A stretch of DNA of 13,852 nt. Origin: Halonatronomonas sp051745085 (lineage in GTDB: Bacteria; Bacillota; Halanaerobiia; Halanaerobiales; Halarsenatibacteraceae). The notes under the pieces are model-generated. The model did not search any database, was not told the origin of the DNA, and saw only the letters and a program-made list of their open reading frames with translations. This document shows positions 1-7,555 of the stretch, piece by piece (the stretch's first letter is position 1; each line of letters starts with the position of its first letter). The translations under genes and the position numbers were made by a program. The stretch is from contig JBNJDR010000046.1 in the NCBI GenBank assembly GCA_051745085.1, positions 1 through 13,852 on the forward strand, written 5' to 3'.

Positions 1-13
1 TGGAGGTGTTAAA

Positions 14-2311
14 ATGACAAAATATATAAATAAGGCTGTAGAGAAGATCGATCTGGTAGAGAAGGTAACAGGTCAGGCAGAATATGGAGCAGATCTTAAT
101 TTCGATGGGATGCTTTTTGCAAAAACAGTTTATAGTAAATATCCTCATGCTGAGATTATAGATATAGATATATCAGAGGTTAAAAAGATTGAAGGGGTGG
201 TAACTGTACTAACATCTGGAGATGTTCCTGGGGACAACTTTCTATTTGGCCATTTTAGAGTTTTAACTGGAGATAAAGTTAGGTATGTAGGGGATGGAGT
301 AGCCCTTGTTGTAGCTAAAACAAGACAGGCAGCCTGGGAAGGACAGCAGGCTGTAAAAGTTAAATATAAAGAGCTATCAGCAGTCTTATCAATAGATGAG
401 GCATTAAAAAATGATGCTCCTGTGATACATGAAGAACACCCAGATAATATAGCTCTAAATAGTCAACATAATTTAATTAAAGGTGATATTGAAAAAGGCT
501 TTGCTGAAGCTGATAAAATTATAGAAAAGAGTTATGAATCACAATTTGTTGAACATGGTTATATTGAACCTGAAGCAATTGTAGCCGTTCCTTCTGTTGA
601 AGATGATAGAGTTACTGTTTATGGTTCAATTCAGAATCCATTTTATGTTAGAGATCATACAGCTGGAGCTTTAGGTTGGCCATTAACCAGGGTAAAAATT
701 AAGCAAAGTACTATTGGCGGTACTTTTGGAGGCAAAGATGAAGTTGCTTCTCGGTTAAGCTGTCGGGCTGCAATTGCTGCTGTTAAGTTAAAGAAACCAG
801 TTCAGATTGTTTTATCCAGAGAGGAATCAATGCTTGAAAGTTCTAAACGTCATCCTTATAGATTCAATTTTAAGGTTGGTTTAAAAAATGATGGTGAAAT
901 AGTAGCTATGGATACCGAGGTTATCTCTCAGGCTGGTGGCTATAATAAACAATCTCAGTTCACTAACTGGCGTTGCGCTATTCATACAACTGGACCTTAT
1001 AGTCTTAATCATATAAATACATCTGTAAGAGGTGTCTACACCAATACAATTTATGGTGGAGCAATGCGAGGATTTTCTTCACCTCAAAATATTTTTGCTG
1101 TAGAATCATTGATGGATGAATTAGCAGAAGAATTTGATATGGATCCAGCTGAATTTAGATTAAAAAATGTTTTAAGAGCTGGAGATACTACTCCTTCAAA
1201 TCAGAAGTTAGGCGATGGAATACCTGCTCCTTTAGCCGATATGATTGAAGAAGTAATTGAAAAGACAGAGTATAAAAAGAAAAGAGTAGAATATCAGAAT
1301 CAGTCTGGTGATATTAAGAAAGGGATAGGGCTGGCTGTTTCATTTAGAGGAGCCGGTCTTGGTGGGGAGGCTTTAGATGCGACTGGTGCATTGCTATCAG
1401 TTCAGTCTGACGGAAGTATCAGTTTAATCACTGGCCTTTCTGAAAATGGCCAGGGACTTAAGACAGCCCATGCTCAAATAGTTGCAGAGATCCTTGGGGT
1501 TGATATTAAGCGAGTTGACTATCCAAATGTTGATACATCAATAATTCCAGATGGCGGACCAACAGTTGCTTCTAGAGGAGCTATGATTGGTGGAAAAGCA
1601 GTTAAGATGGCTGCAGATAAAGTTAAAGATAAAATGCTAGACATTGCTTCTGAACTATTAGATGAGAGTAAAGAAAATCTTTATTTAAAAGATGAAATGG
1701 TTTATTGTCAGAATAATAAAGATAAAAACATAAGTTATCTAGAAATTATCAAAAGGGCGAAAGCTATAGGTGTTCTTCTAACTGAGTTAGCTTGGTTTAA
1801 TCCTGGTCCGGCTAAACTTGATCATGCAACTAATCAAGGTGAGGCTTTTCCTACCTATGCTTGGGCTGTAGTAATTGCTGAAGTTGAAGTTGATACAGGG
1901 ACTGGTTATGTAGATCTTAAAAAGGTGACTTCAGCTCACGATGTTGGAACTGCTCTTAATATTGATAATGTTCTTGGCCAGATATATGGTGGAGTTGCCA
2001 TGGGTCAGGGTATGGGCATAATGGAAGAGATTGAAATGGTAGATGGTCAGGTAAGAAGTTTAAATCTTGATGAATATTTAATTCCAACTTCTCTCGATGT
2101 GCCAGAAGTTGATCCAATAATCGTGGAAACAGATGATGGTTATGGGCCTTATGGAGCTAAAAGTTTAGGAGAAGCAGCCTGTGAAGTTCATCCAGCAGCA
2201 ATTGTAAATGCTGTTTATAATGCAACTGGGCGAAGAATCAGGCATCTTCCCTGCAATTTAGAGAGGGTTAAATTAGGTCATATGCTTACTAGAAAGGGTG
2301 TGACAGAATGA
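14..2311 (+). CDS. xdhA: Xanthine dehydrogenase family, molybdenum-binding catalytic subunit
   Basis: This is the large catalytic subunit of a cytoplasmic molybdenum hydroxylase, expected to hydroxylate a purine such as hypoxanthine or xanthine using water and pass electrons to the 2Fe-2S subunit. The 765 residues fit the separate-subunit form of the family (E. coli XdhA is about 750). An N-terminal a/b-hammerhead domain covers roughly residues 15-125. Cofactor motifs follow: GGTFGGK at 235-241, RGFSSPQ at 352-358 with the conserved Arg352, and GQG at 479-481. SLGEAA at 717-722 places the likely catalytic base at Glu720. The ATG is preceded by GGAGG at 2-6. Its stop overlaps the next start (ATGA). 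The family assignment is firm. The exact substrate is inferred from the neighbours, since nicotinate or other N-heterocycle hydroxylases share these motifs. No in-frame TGA suggests selenocysteine, although the family can carry a labile non-protein selenium ligand. Confidence 0.93.
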   Translation: MTKYINKAVEKIDLVEKVTGQAEYGADLNFDGMLFAKTVYSKYPHAEIIDIDISEVKKIEGVVTVLTSGDVPGDNFLFGHFRVLTGDKVRYVGDGVALVVAKTRQAAWEGQQAVKVKYKELSAVLSIDEALKNDAPVIHEEHPDNIALNSQHNLIKGDIEKGFAEADKIIEKSYESQFVEHGYIEPEAIVAVPSVEDDRVTVYGSIQNPFYVRDHTAGALGWPLTRVKIKQSTIGGTFGGKDEVASRLSCRAAIAAVKLKKPVQIVLSREESMLESSKRHPYRFNFKVGLKNDGEIVAMDTEVISQAGGYNKQSQFTNWRCAIHTTGPYSLNHINTSVRGVYTNTIYGGAMRGFSSPQNIFAVESLMDELAEEFDMDPAEFRLKNVLRAGDTTPSNQKLGDGIPAPLADMIEEVIEKTEYKKKRVEYQNQSGDIKKGIGLAVSFRGAGLGGEALDATGALLSVQSDGSISLITGLSENGQGLKTAHAQIVAEILGVDIKRVDYPNVDTSIIPDGGPTVASRGAMIGGKAVKMAADKVKDKMLDIASELLDESKENLYLKDEMVYCQNNKDKNISYLEIIKRAKAIGVLLTELAWFNPGPAKLDHATNQGEAFPTYAWAVVIAEVEVDTGTGYVDLKKVTSAHDVGTALNIDNVLGQIYGGVAMGQGMGIMEEIEMVDGQVRSLNLDEYLIPTSLDVPEVDPIIVETDDGYGPYGAKSLGEAACEVHPAAIVNAVYNATGRRIRHLPCNLERVKLGHMLTRKGVTE

Positions 2312-3177
2312 GGCAATTGGAGTTTTTTCAACCTGAAAACCTTGATGAAGCAGTGAATATTCTTTCTAATAAAAATGAGAATATAAAAGTTTTAGCTGGA
2401 GGCACAGATCTGGTGATTGAGCTCAGAGATGATAGTCTTCCTAAAAAAATTAATAGTATTCTTGATATTAGCAGAATTGAAAGCTTAAAAAAGATAAAAA
2501 ATGAGAATGGAGAAATAACTATTGGTGCCTTAGTTACCCATGAAGAATTATTGAATAATCAGTTTTTTTCAAAGGAGCTTCCTTTTATTAATGAAGCAGC
2601 ATCAGCTGTTGGATCCCCACAAATTAGAAGAAGAGGTACTATTGGTGGTAATATATCTAATGCTGCTCCCTGTGCTGATTCAGTTCCAGTTCTAGCTGCT
2701 CTGGATGCTGAAGTTGAATTAATTTCCCAATCTGGCATGAGGAAACTTTCATTAGCGGAATTTATCTCTGGGCCTTATCAAACTGAGCTAAAGCAGGACG
2801 AAATAATGACATCAGTTAAATTTCTTAAACCAGAATCAGGAATAGGTACTTCTTTTATGAAAGTAGGAAGAAGAAAAGCCCTTGCAATATCAAGAATGAG
2901 TGTAGCAGTAATGATCAGAAAAGATAAAGCAGGTAAAGTAAATGAATTTTATCTTTCTACTGGTTCAGTCACACCAAAGCCGACTAGACTGCCTGATGCT
3001 GAAAGAGTTCTTTTAAACCAAAAGCCAACAGATGATTTAATTAATGAAACTGCTGAAAAAGTTGCTCAGATAATGATTGCTACTAGCGGTTATCGCTGGT
3101 CAACTGAATATAAAGAGCCAGTCATTAAAACAATGGTAAGTAGATCGATCAAGCAGGCTCTGGAGGCGATATCATGA
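2308..3177 (+). CDS. xdhB: Xanthine dehydrogenase family, FAD-binding subunit
   Basis: This is the FAD subunit of the molybdenum hydroxylase, which takes electrons from the 2Fe-2S subunit and delivers them to NAD or another acceptor. The two FAD pyrophosphate-binding motifs of the CO-dehydrogenase flavoprotein family are present: AGGTDL at 30-35 and GTIGGN at 110-115, followed by the usual NAAPCADS stretch. The C-terminal third, from about residue 180, corresponds to the family's C-terminal domain. The length of 289 residues matches E. coli XdhB (about 292). There is no extra 4Fe-4S insertion of the kind seen in 4-hydroxybenzoyl-CoA reductase, which argues against that subclass. Its start overlaps the stop of the Mo subunit and its stop overlaps the start of the Fe-S subunit, both as ATGA, so translation of the three is probably coupled and stoichiometric. 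Confidence 0.93.
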   Translation: MRQLEFFQPENLDEAVNILSNKNENIKVLAGGTDLVIELRDDSLPKKINSILDISRIESLKKIKNENGEITIGALVTHEELLNNQFFSKELPFINEAASAVGSPQIRRRGTIGGNISNAAPCADSVPVLAALDAEVELISQSGMRKLSLAEFISGPYQTELKQDEIMTSVKFLKPESGIGTSFMKVGRRKALAISRMSVAVMIRKDKAGKVNEFYLSTGSVTPKPTRLPDAERVLLNQKPTDDLINETAEKVAQIMIATSGYRWSTEYKEPVIKTMVSRSIKQALEAIS

Positions 3178-3653
3178 ATAAATTAAAAATAAAACTAACT
3201 GTAAACAATAAAGAAGTTGAGAAAGAAATACCTGCTAACTGGAGATTAGTTGATCTTTTAAGAGATGGTTTTGGTATGACTGGATGCAAAGAAGGTTGTG
3301 GCGTTGGTGAATGTGGCGCCTGTACTATTTTGTTAGACGGTGAAGCGGTAGCCTCATGTTTAATTATGGCAGGACAGGTTCAAGGTAGAGAAGTTACTAC
3401 AATTGATGGTATTTCTAATGGAGAAGAACTTCATCCTATTCAACAGGCTTTTATTGAAAAAGGTGCAGTTCAATGTGGCTATTGTACTCCAGGTATGATT
3501 TTAAGCAGCTTAGCTTTATTGAGGAAAAATGTTAATCCGACTGAAAAAGAGATTAAAGTCGCAATCTCAGGAAATCTCTGTCGATGTACTGGTTATAAAC
3601 AGATAGTTGATGCAATTAAACTTGCAGCTGATCGAATGAAGGAAAGTGAGTAG
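3174..3653 (+). CDS. xdhC: Xanthine dehydrogenase family, 2Fe-2S subunit
   Basis: This small subunit carries two [2Fe-2S] clusters linking the molybdenum site to FAD. The N-terminal plant-ferredoxin-type cluster is ligated by Cys42, Cys47, Cys50 and Cys62 (CGVGECGAC, then ASC). An extra Cys38 lies just before them. The C-terminal helical domain has QCGYC (Cys101, Cys104) and LCRC (Cys136, Cys138). Its 159 residues equal the length of E. coli XdhC of the XdhABC set. This is not the unrelated XdhC/CoxI-family maturation factor that shares the name. The ATG at 3174 lies within the ATGA overlap with the FAD gene, behind GGAGG near 3162-3166. All cluster ligands are intact, so the three-gene enzyme looks functional. 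Confidence 0.94.
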   Translation: MNKLKIKLTVNNKEVEKEIPANWRLVDLLRDGFGMTGCKEGCGVGECGACTILLDGEAVASCLIMAGQVQGREVTTIDGISNGEELHPIQQAFIEKGAVQCGYCTPGMILSSLALLRKNVNPTEKEIKVAISGNLCRCTGYKQIVDAIKLAADRMKESE

Positions 3654-3656
3654 TGT

Positions 3657-4841
3657 ATGAATGAAGATAAGATTGATTTAGAGCAGAAAAAATTGATAGA
3701 TCTTGCAAAAGATTTGATTTCGTGTAAAGCTTTATCAGGTCAGGAAGAAAAATTAGTTAATCTCTTAAAAGGAATACTACCTGACTACGGATTTCAAGAT
3801 ATAAAAATAGATTGTTGGGGTAATATTACAGCAAGATTACCTGGAAAAGATAAATCATTAATGCCAATTCTTTTTGACTGTCATCTAGATACAGTTGCAG
3901 TTAATAATCAAAATCTCTGGCATTCAGATCCTTATCAGGCTGAAATTAGGGATGAAAAGATATATGGTCGAGGAGCTGCAGATATGAGAGGTGCCTTAGC
4001 TGCATTGATTTATGGCCTTAGTTTGATAAACTCCAAAAATCTTAATCGAGATATTATTCTTTCAGGAACTGTAGGAGAAGAAATTCAGGAGGGTATGGCA
4101 TTTAAAAATACTTTAGAAGAATATCAACCTACAACAGTAATAATCTGTGAGGCTACTGATTGTAATTTAAATATTGGCCAGCGAGGCAGGGCAGAAATCA
4201 AACTCAAAGTTAAAGGTAAAAGTGCTCATACATCAAATCCTGAAGCAGGCTGTAATGCGGTGACAGGTATGGTAGAATGGTTAAAACTAATAGAAGACCT
4301 TAAAATACCAGAAAATGATCAATTAGGTAGAGGCATTAATGTTCTTACGGATATTATATCTCAACCATATCCAGGATTATCTGTTTTACCAGAAGAATGC
4401 TTAGTAACTTTTGATAGAAGATTAGTCGGTGATGAAACAAAGAAAGATTTATTAAAAGAATATCTTAATTTACTACAAAATGAAACTTTAAATAAATACT
4501 GGGAATTTGAAGCCGAACTAGCAGTTGCTGAATTAGAATGCTTTACTGGTAATAAATTAGTTAGTGGGAAGTTAGCACCCGCCTGGTATTTTAATCCTGA
4601 AGCTGAACATATTCAAAAATCAGTTAAAGCATTAAATAATGGAGGATTAGATTTTAAGATAGGAACTTATTCATTTTGTACAAATGGAAGCATGTCAGCA
4701 GGATTTATGGATATTCCAACTGTTGGTTATGGTCCCTGTACTGAAGATAGAGCACATATTGTGGATGAATATATTAGCTTTGAAGATTTAAATAATGCTG
4801 CCATAGGTTATTATAATTTAGCAAAAGTATTTTCCAATTAA
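3657..4841 (+). CDS. M20 family metallohydrolase, YgeY-like (first paralogue)
   Basis: This zinc-dependent cytoplasmic hydrolase of the M20/ArgE/DapE superfamily would cleave an amide, carbamoyl or peptide bond. Metal and catalytic residues are in place: HLD at 76-78 (His76, Asp78), Asp109 in GAADMRG, the Glu141-Glu142 pair in VGEE, and a C-terminal His367 in RAHIVDE. Length (394) and several blocks (GQRGRAEI, the late TNGS and GYGP segments) match the YgeY hydrolases found with selenium/molybdenum-hydroxylase genes. It starts three bases after the 2Fe-2S subunit stop, so it is cotranscribed with the hydroxylase. It is clearly diverged from the second YgeY-like gene at 6342, so the two may act on different intermediates. 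Generic annotations such as acetylornithine deacetylase are possible but less consistent with the context. Confidence 0.85.
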   Translation: MNEDKIDLEQKKLIDLAKDLISCKALSGQEEKLVNLLKGILPDYGFQDIKIDCWGNITARLPGKDKSLMPILFDCHLDTVAVNNQNLWHSDPYQAEIRDEKIYGRGAADMRGALAALIYGLSLINSKNLNRDIILSGTVGEEIQEGMAFKNTLEEYQPTTVIICEATDCNLNIGQRGRAEIKLKVKGKSAHTSNPEAGCNAVTGMVEWLKLIEDLKIPENDQLGRGINVLTDIISQPYPGLSVLPEECLVTFDRRLVGDETKKDLLKEYLNLLQNETLNKYWEFEAELAVAELECFTGNKLVSGKLAPAWYFNPEAEHIQKSVKALNNGGLDFKIGTYSFCTNGSMSAGFMDIPTVGYGPCTEDRAHIVDEYISFEDLNNAAIGYYNLAKVFSN

Positions 4842-4956
4842 AATATTTAATAATATTAACTATTAATTGCAGGTCTTAAAGCTTTTATCCTTAATTATAT
4901 AACTGATAATTCAAAATAATTTTTGATTAATAAAATTACTCAGGAGGCTTGTCACA

Positions 4957-5985
4957 GTGAAGAGAACAACAATTAAGGATGTAGCAAAAGAATCAAATGT
5001 TTCTGTTGCAACAGTTTCTAGAGCTCTAAATGATCCTGAAGCTGTTAAAAAGGAAACCAGAGATAGAGTTTTAGAAGCTGTAAAAAGTTTAAATTATGAT
5101 CCTGACCCAATAGCTCAAGCTTTAAGGTCAAACTCTGTAAAATCTATTGCTATAATTGTACCAAACGTGACCAATGCAATTATGGCTGAAATGACTAGAG
5201 GAGCCCATGAGAAACTTGCTGAACAGGGCTATAACACAGTGTTATTTAATTCTGATGATAACATTCAACAAGAGATTCATTATTGTGATATTCTACCAAA
5301 TTCAATGGTTGATGGTGCAATATTCGTTACAGGAAGTGGTGGGACTCCACCAGTAGAGAAAATAGCTGATAATCTGGCAGTTTGTCTTATTAATAGAGAG
5401 ATAGAACTTGAAAATGTTGACCAGGTTACTGCTGATGAAAAAGAAGGACTTCAATTATTAGCTTATCATCTTCATAGATTAGGTCATGATAAAATAGCTT
5501 TTATAACAGGTCTTGATATAACCTCTGCTACTCAGAGAAAAATTGAAGGGTACAAAGAATTTATTACTAAAACAAAATTGGATTTTAAAGAAAACTATAT
5601 TATAAGTGGTCAATGGACTATGAATGGGGCCTATATGGCAATGAAAGAATTACTTGGAAGTAAAGAGAGGCCAACTGCTGTTATAGTAGGAACTGATACA
5701 ATGGCTTTAGGAGCATTAAGTGCAGTTAGAGATAGCGGCTTAAAAGTGCCAGAAGATATTGCTGTAACTGGCTTTGATAATGCTCCTGGAAGTGAATATT
5801 ATCAACCACCTTTGACAACTTTGAAATATCCAAACTATGAGATGGGTCAATTAGCAGCTAGAGCTATTTTAAATCGGTTAAAAGATCCTGAAGTTGATAA
5901 AAAATCAATCAAACTTCCTCTTGATATTACAGTTAGAAAATCATGTGGTTATAGATTAGGTTTCGATTCTTCAAATCATAGGTAA
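4957..5985 (+). CDS. LacI-family transcriptional regulator
   Basis: This is a DNA-binding repressor with a periplasmic-binding-protein-like effector domain. Residues 6-25 form the LacI helix-turn-helix (IKDVAKES...VSRALN). Residues about 48-58 form the hinge helix with the typical A..LR pattern. The rest, from about 62, is the sugar/purine-binding-type core with the late TGFDN segment. Its 342 residues are full length for the family. The start is GTG at 4957, nine bases behind AGGAGG (4942-4947). It has its own 115-bp upstream gap, so it is probably transcribed separately from the hydroxylase genes. The PurR branch of this family binds purines, which suits the locus, but the ligand cannot be read from the sequence. 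A LacI-type palindrome at 6314-6327 is the natural nearby target. Confidence 0.93.
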   Translation: MKRTTIKDVAKESNVSVATVSRALNDPEAVKKETRDRVLEAVKSLNYDPDPIAQALRSNSVKSIAIIVPNVTNAIMAEMTRGAHEKLAEQGYNTVLFNSDDNIQQEIHYCDILPNSMVDGAIFVTGSGGTPPVEKIADNLAVCLINREIELENVDQVTADEKEGLQLLAYHLHRLGHDKIAFITGLDITSATQRKIEGYKEFITKTKLDFKENYIISGQWTMNGAYMAMKELLGSKERPTAVIVGTDTMALGALSAVRDSGLKVPEDIAVTGFDNAPGSEYYQPPLTTLKYPNYEMGQLAARAILNRLKDPEVDKKSIKLPLDITVRKSCGYRLGFDSSNHR

Positions 5986-6002
5986 AAGAAGAGGTGTATT
6001 TT

Positions 6003-6296
6003 ATGGCTGGAGTTCAAAATTCTATAAAAATCAGATATTTTGGTCCAATTCGTTTTACTATAGGCCAGAAAGAAGAAGAAATTAAGATTAATTCTTCAGC
6101 CATAAATTTAGTTGAATTAATAAATATGTTGACTAAAAGATATGGGCATGAATTAAAAAATCTACTAATGGAAGAAAATGGCGAGTTAAAAGAGAATCTT
6201 ACAGTTTATATTAATAATCAAAAAGTAAATGAAATTAAAGAAAAAGTTTGTCAGGGCGACGAGGTTTATTTTTTCATTGCTCTGACAGGAGGATAA
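6003..6296 (+). CDS. MoaD/ThiS-family sulfur carrier protein
   Basis: This small ubiquitin-fold protein (97 residues) ends in LTGG, the C-terminal Gly-Gly that is adenylated and thiocarboxylated in MoaD and ThiS. MoaD donates sulfur for the dithiolene of molybdopterin, the cofactor needed by both the Mo hydroxylase and the AOR in this window. The IKIRYFGPIR start and the late YINNQ and GDEVYFF stretches fit MoaD rather than ThiS. A GTG at 5994 is in frame, but it lies inside the ribosome binding site GAGG (5991-5994). The ATG at 6003 has the better spacing and is chosen here. It follows the repressor stop by 17 bases. Similar solitary MoaD-like genes accompany tungsten AOR genes elsewhere. 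No MoaE or MoeB gene is visible here. Confidence 0.8.
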   Translation: MAGVQNSIKIRYFGPIRFTIGQKEEEIKINSSAINLVELINMLTKRYGHELKNLLMEENGELKENLTVYINNQKVNEIKEKVCQGDEVYFFIALTGG

Positions 6297-6308
6297 AAAT
6301 TTTTAAAG

Positions 6309-6314
6309 TATAAT
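6309..6314 (+). promoter_or_regulatory. Probable -10 box of the ygeY-ygeW promoter
   Basis: A perfect TATAAT lies in the 45-base gap before the second ygeY. The best -35-like hexamer, CTGACA at 6282-6287, is 21 bases upstream, longer than the usual 17, so the promoter would be weak or activator-dependent unless another -35 is used. The LacI-type palindrome begins on its last base, which is the expected geometry for repression. Confidence 0.5.
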
Positions 6315-6327
6315 AAAAACGTTTACA
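6314..6327 (+). promoter_or_regulatory. LacI/CcpA-type operator candidate
   Basis: TAAAAACGTTTACA has a perfect 8-bp palindromic core AAACGTTT (6317-6324) with the central CG typical of LacI-family operators, and T/A at its outer ends. It overlaps the presumed transcription start, just downstream of TATAAT at 6309-6314. The repressor encoded about 330 bases upstream is the most likely binder. The site also resembles a catabolite-response element, so CcpA is an alternative. Confidence 0.6.
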
Positions 6328-6341
6328 CTAGGGGTGTGCAC

Positions 6342-7523
6342 ATGAATAAAAATTTAATTAAAGAAAAAGTGGAAAGAAAAGAGAAAGATATAATTAATTT
6401 ATTAAAAGAGATGATAGCAATTGAAAGTGTTAGTGGCCAGGAATCTGAAATGGCTGATTATGTAAAGGCTCAAATGATAGAAAGGGGATTTGATGAGGTG
6501 GTCACAGATTCAGTAGGAAATGTCTTAGGTAGGGTTGGCAGTGGTGATAAAATAATATTATTCGATGCCCATATGGATACTGTTCCTGTTGGCAAAAATG
6601 AAAATTGGGATTATCCACCTGATTCAGGAGAAGTAGTTGATAAAGAAATTTATGGGAGAGGTTCCTGTGATGATAAAGGTTGTTTGGCTGCATTTATTTC
6701 AGCAGGAGAAATAATAAAAGAGTTAGATCTTTACAATGATTGGACAATTTATGTAACAGGAACAATAATGGAAGAGGTCTGTGAAGGTTTGGCTTTAGGT
6801 AATTTACTAGAAGAAAAAGAAATTGAACCAGATTACGTTGTAATTGGAGAATCAAGTGAACTCAAAGTTTGTAGAGGCCATCGGGGACGGGTTTTACTTG
6901 AGGCTATTTTTGAAGGAAAAGCAGTTCACGCAAGTGTTCATGATGATAACAATCATGCTATTTATAAGGCGACACCATTTATTCAGGCTGTTTCAGAATT
7001 AAATGATAGATTGCCAGTTGATCCTGATTTAGGAAAAGGTGATATCTGTGTAACTAAAGTAGAGTGTCAGTCAAATTCACTTAACTCAACACCTTCTAGT
7101 TGTAGGGTTATACTAGATAGGAGAACTACTACAGTTGATAATAGGGAATCTATTTTGAAAGAATTAAATGATCTGCCAGGAGCTGAGAATGCCAAAATAA
7201 GAATAGTTGAACTTAAAGAAGAAGCTTACACAGGCAAGGTCATTGAAGCCGAAGAGTATTTTCCTGCCTGGACTCTTCCTGAAGAACATAAAGTGGTAGA
7301 AGCAGGCGCAGCAGCTTTTGAAGATTTATTTGATAAAAAAGCTGATATAGATGTTTGGGGCTTTTCAACTGATGGTAATTATTCAATGGGTAAAAGAGGA
7401 ATTCCGACTTTAGGATTTGGACCTGGAGATATGAGCCTTTGTCATGCAGTAAATGAAAGACTTGATCTTAAACAATTAATTCTTGCAGTTAGCTTTTATG
7501 CTGCTTTGCCAGCATATTTATAA
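6342..7523 (+). CDS. ygeY: YgeY family metallohydrolase (selenium/purine-locus M20 enzyme)
   Basis: This M20-superfamily zinc hydrolase is closely like E. coli YgeY, a conserved member of the anaerobic purine-degradation cluster thought to act on a ureido or amide intermediate. Metal and catalytic residues are His77 and Asp79 (AHMDTVPV), Asp110 (SCDDKG), Glu144-Glu145 (MEEVCEG) and His368 (LCHAVNE). The segments CRGHRGR, EYFPAW and GFGPG are strong YgeY signatures. The ATG at 6342 is chosen because AGGGG (6330-6334) is spaced seven bases from it; the in-frame GTG at 6336 is too close to that site. It opens a unit with the carbamoyltransferase 32 bases downstream, under a candidate LacI operator. 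Its exact substrate is not established from sequence. Confidence 0.88.
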   Translation: MNKNLIKEKVERKEKDIINLLKEMIAIESVSGQESEMADYVKAQMIERGFDEVVTDSVGNVLGRVGSGDKIILFDAHMDTVPVGKNENWDYPPDSGEVVDKEIYGRGSCDDKGCLAAFISAGEIIKELDLYNDWTIYVTGTIMEEVCEGLALGNLLEEKEIEPDYVVIGESSELKVCRGHRGRVLLEAIFEGKAVHASVHDDNNHAIYKATPFIQAVSELNDRLPVDPDLGKGDICVTKVECQSNSLNSTPSSCRVILDRRTTTVDNRESILKELNDLPGAENAKIRIVELKEEAYTGKVIEAEEYFPAWTLPEEHKVVEAGAAAFEDLFDKKADIDVWGFSTDGNYSMGKRGIPTLGFGPGDMSLCHAVNERLDLKQLILAVSFYAALPAYL

Positions 7524-7555
7524 TAAATAAACTATAAAACAGGAGTGATTAATTA

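Noticed and set aside
14..2311. Possible selenocysteine codon in the hydroxylase
   Set aside because: No in-frame TGA occurs before the normal stop. Selenium in this family is a non-protein ligand, so the sequence neither supports nor excludes it.
4847..4859. Palindrome TTAATA-A-TATTAA after the first M20 gene
   Set aside because: It is made only of A and T with a one-base loop, so it is unlikely to form a stable terminator; such matches are expected by chance here.
4842..4956. Promoter for the LacI-family gene
   Set aside because: Several AT-rich -10-like hexamers (TATAAC at 4898, GATAAT at 4905) exist, but none has a convincing -35 at normal spacing, so no site is called.
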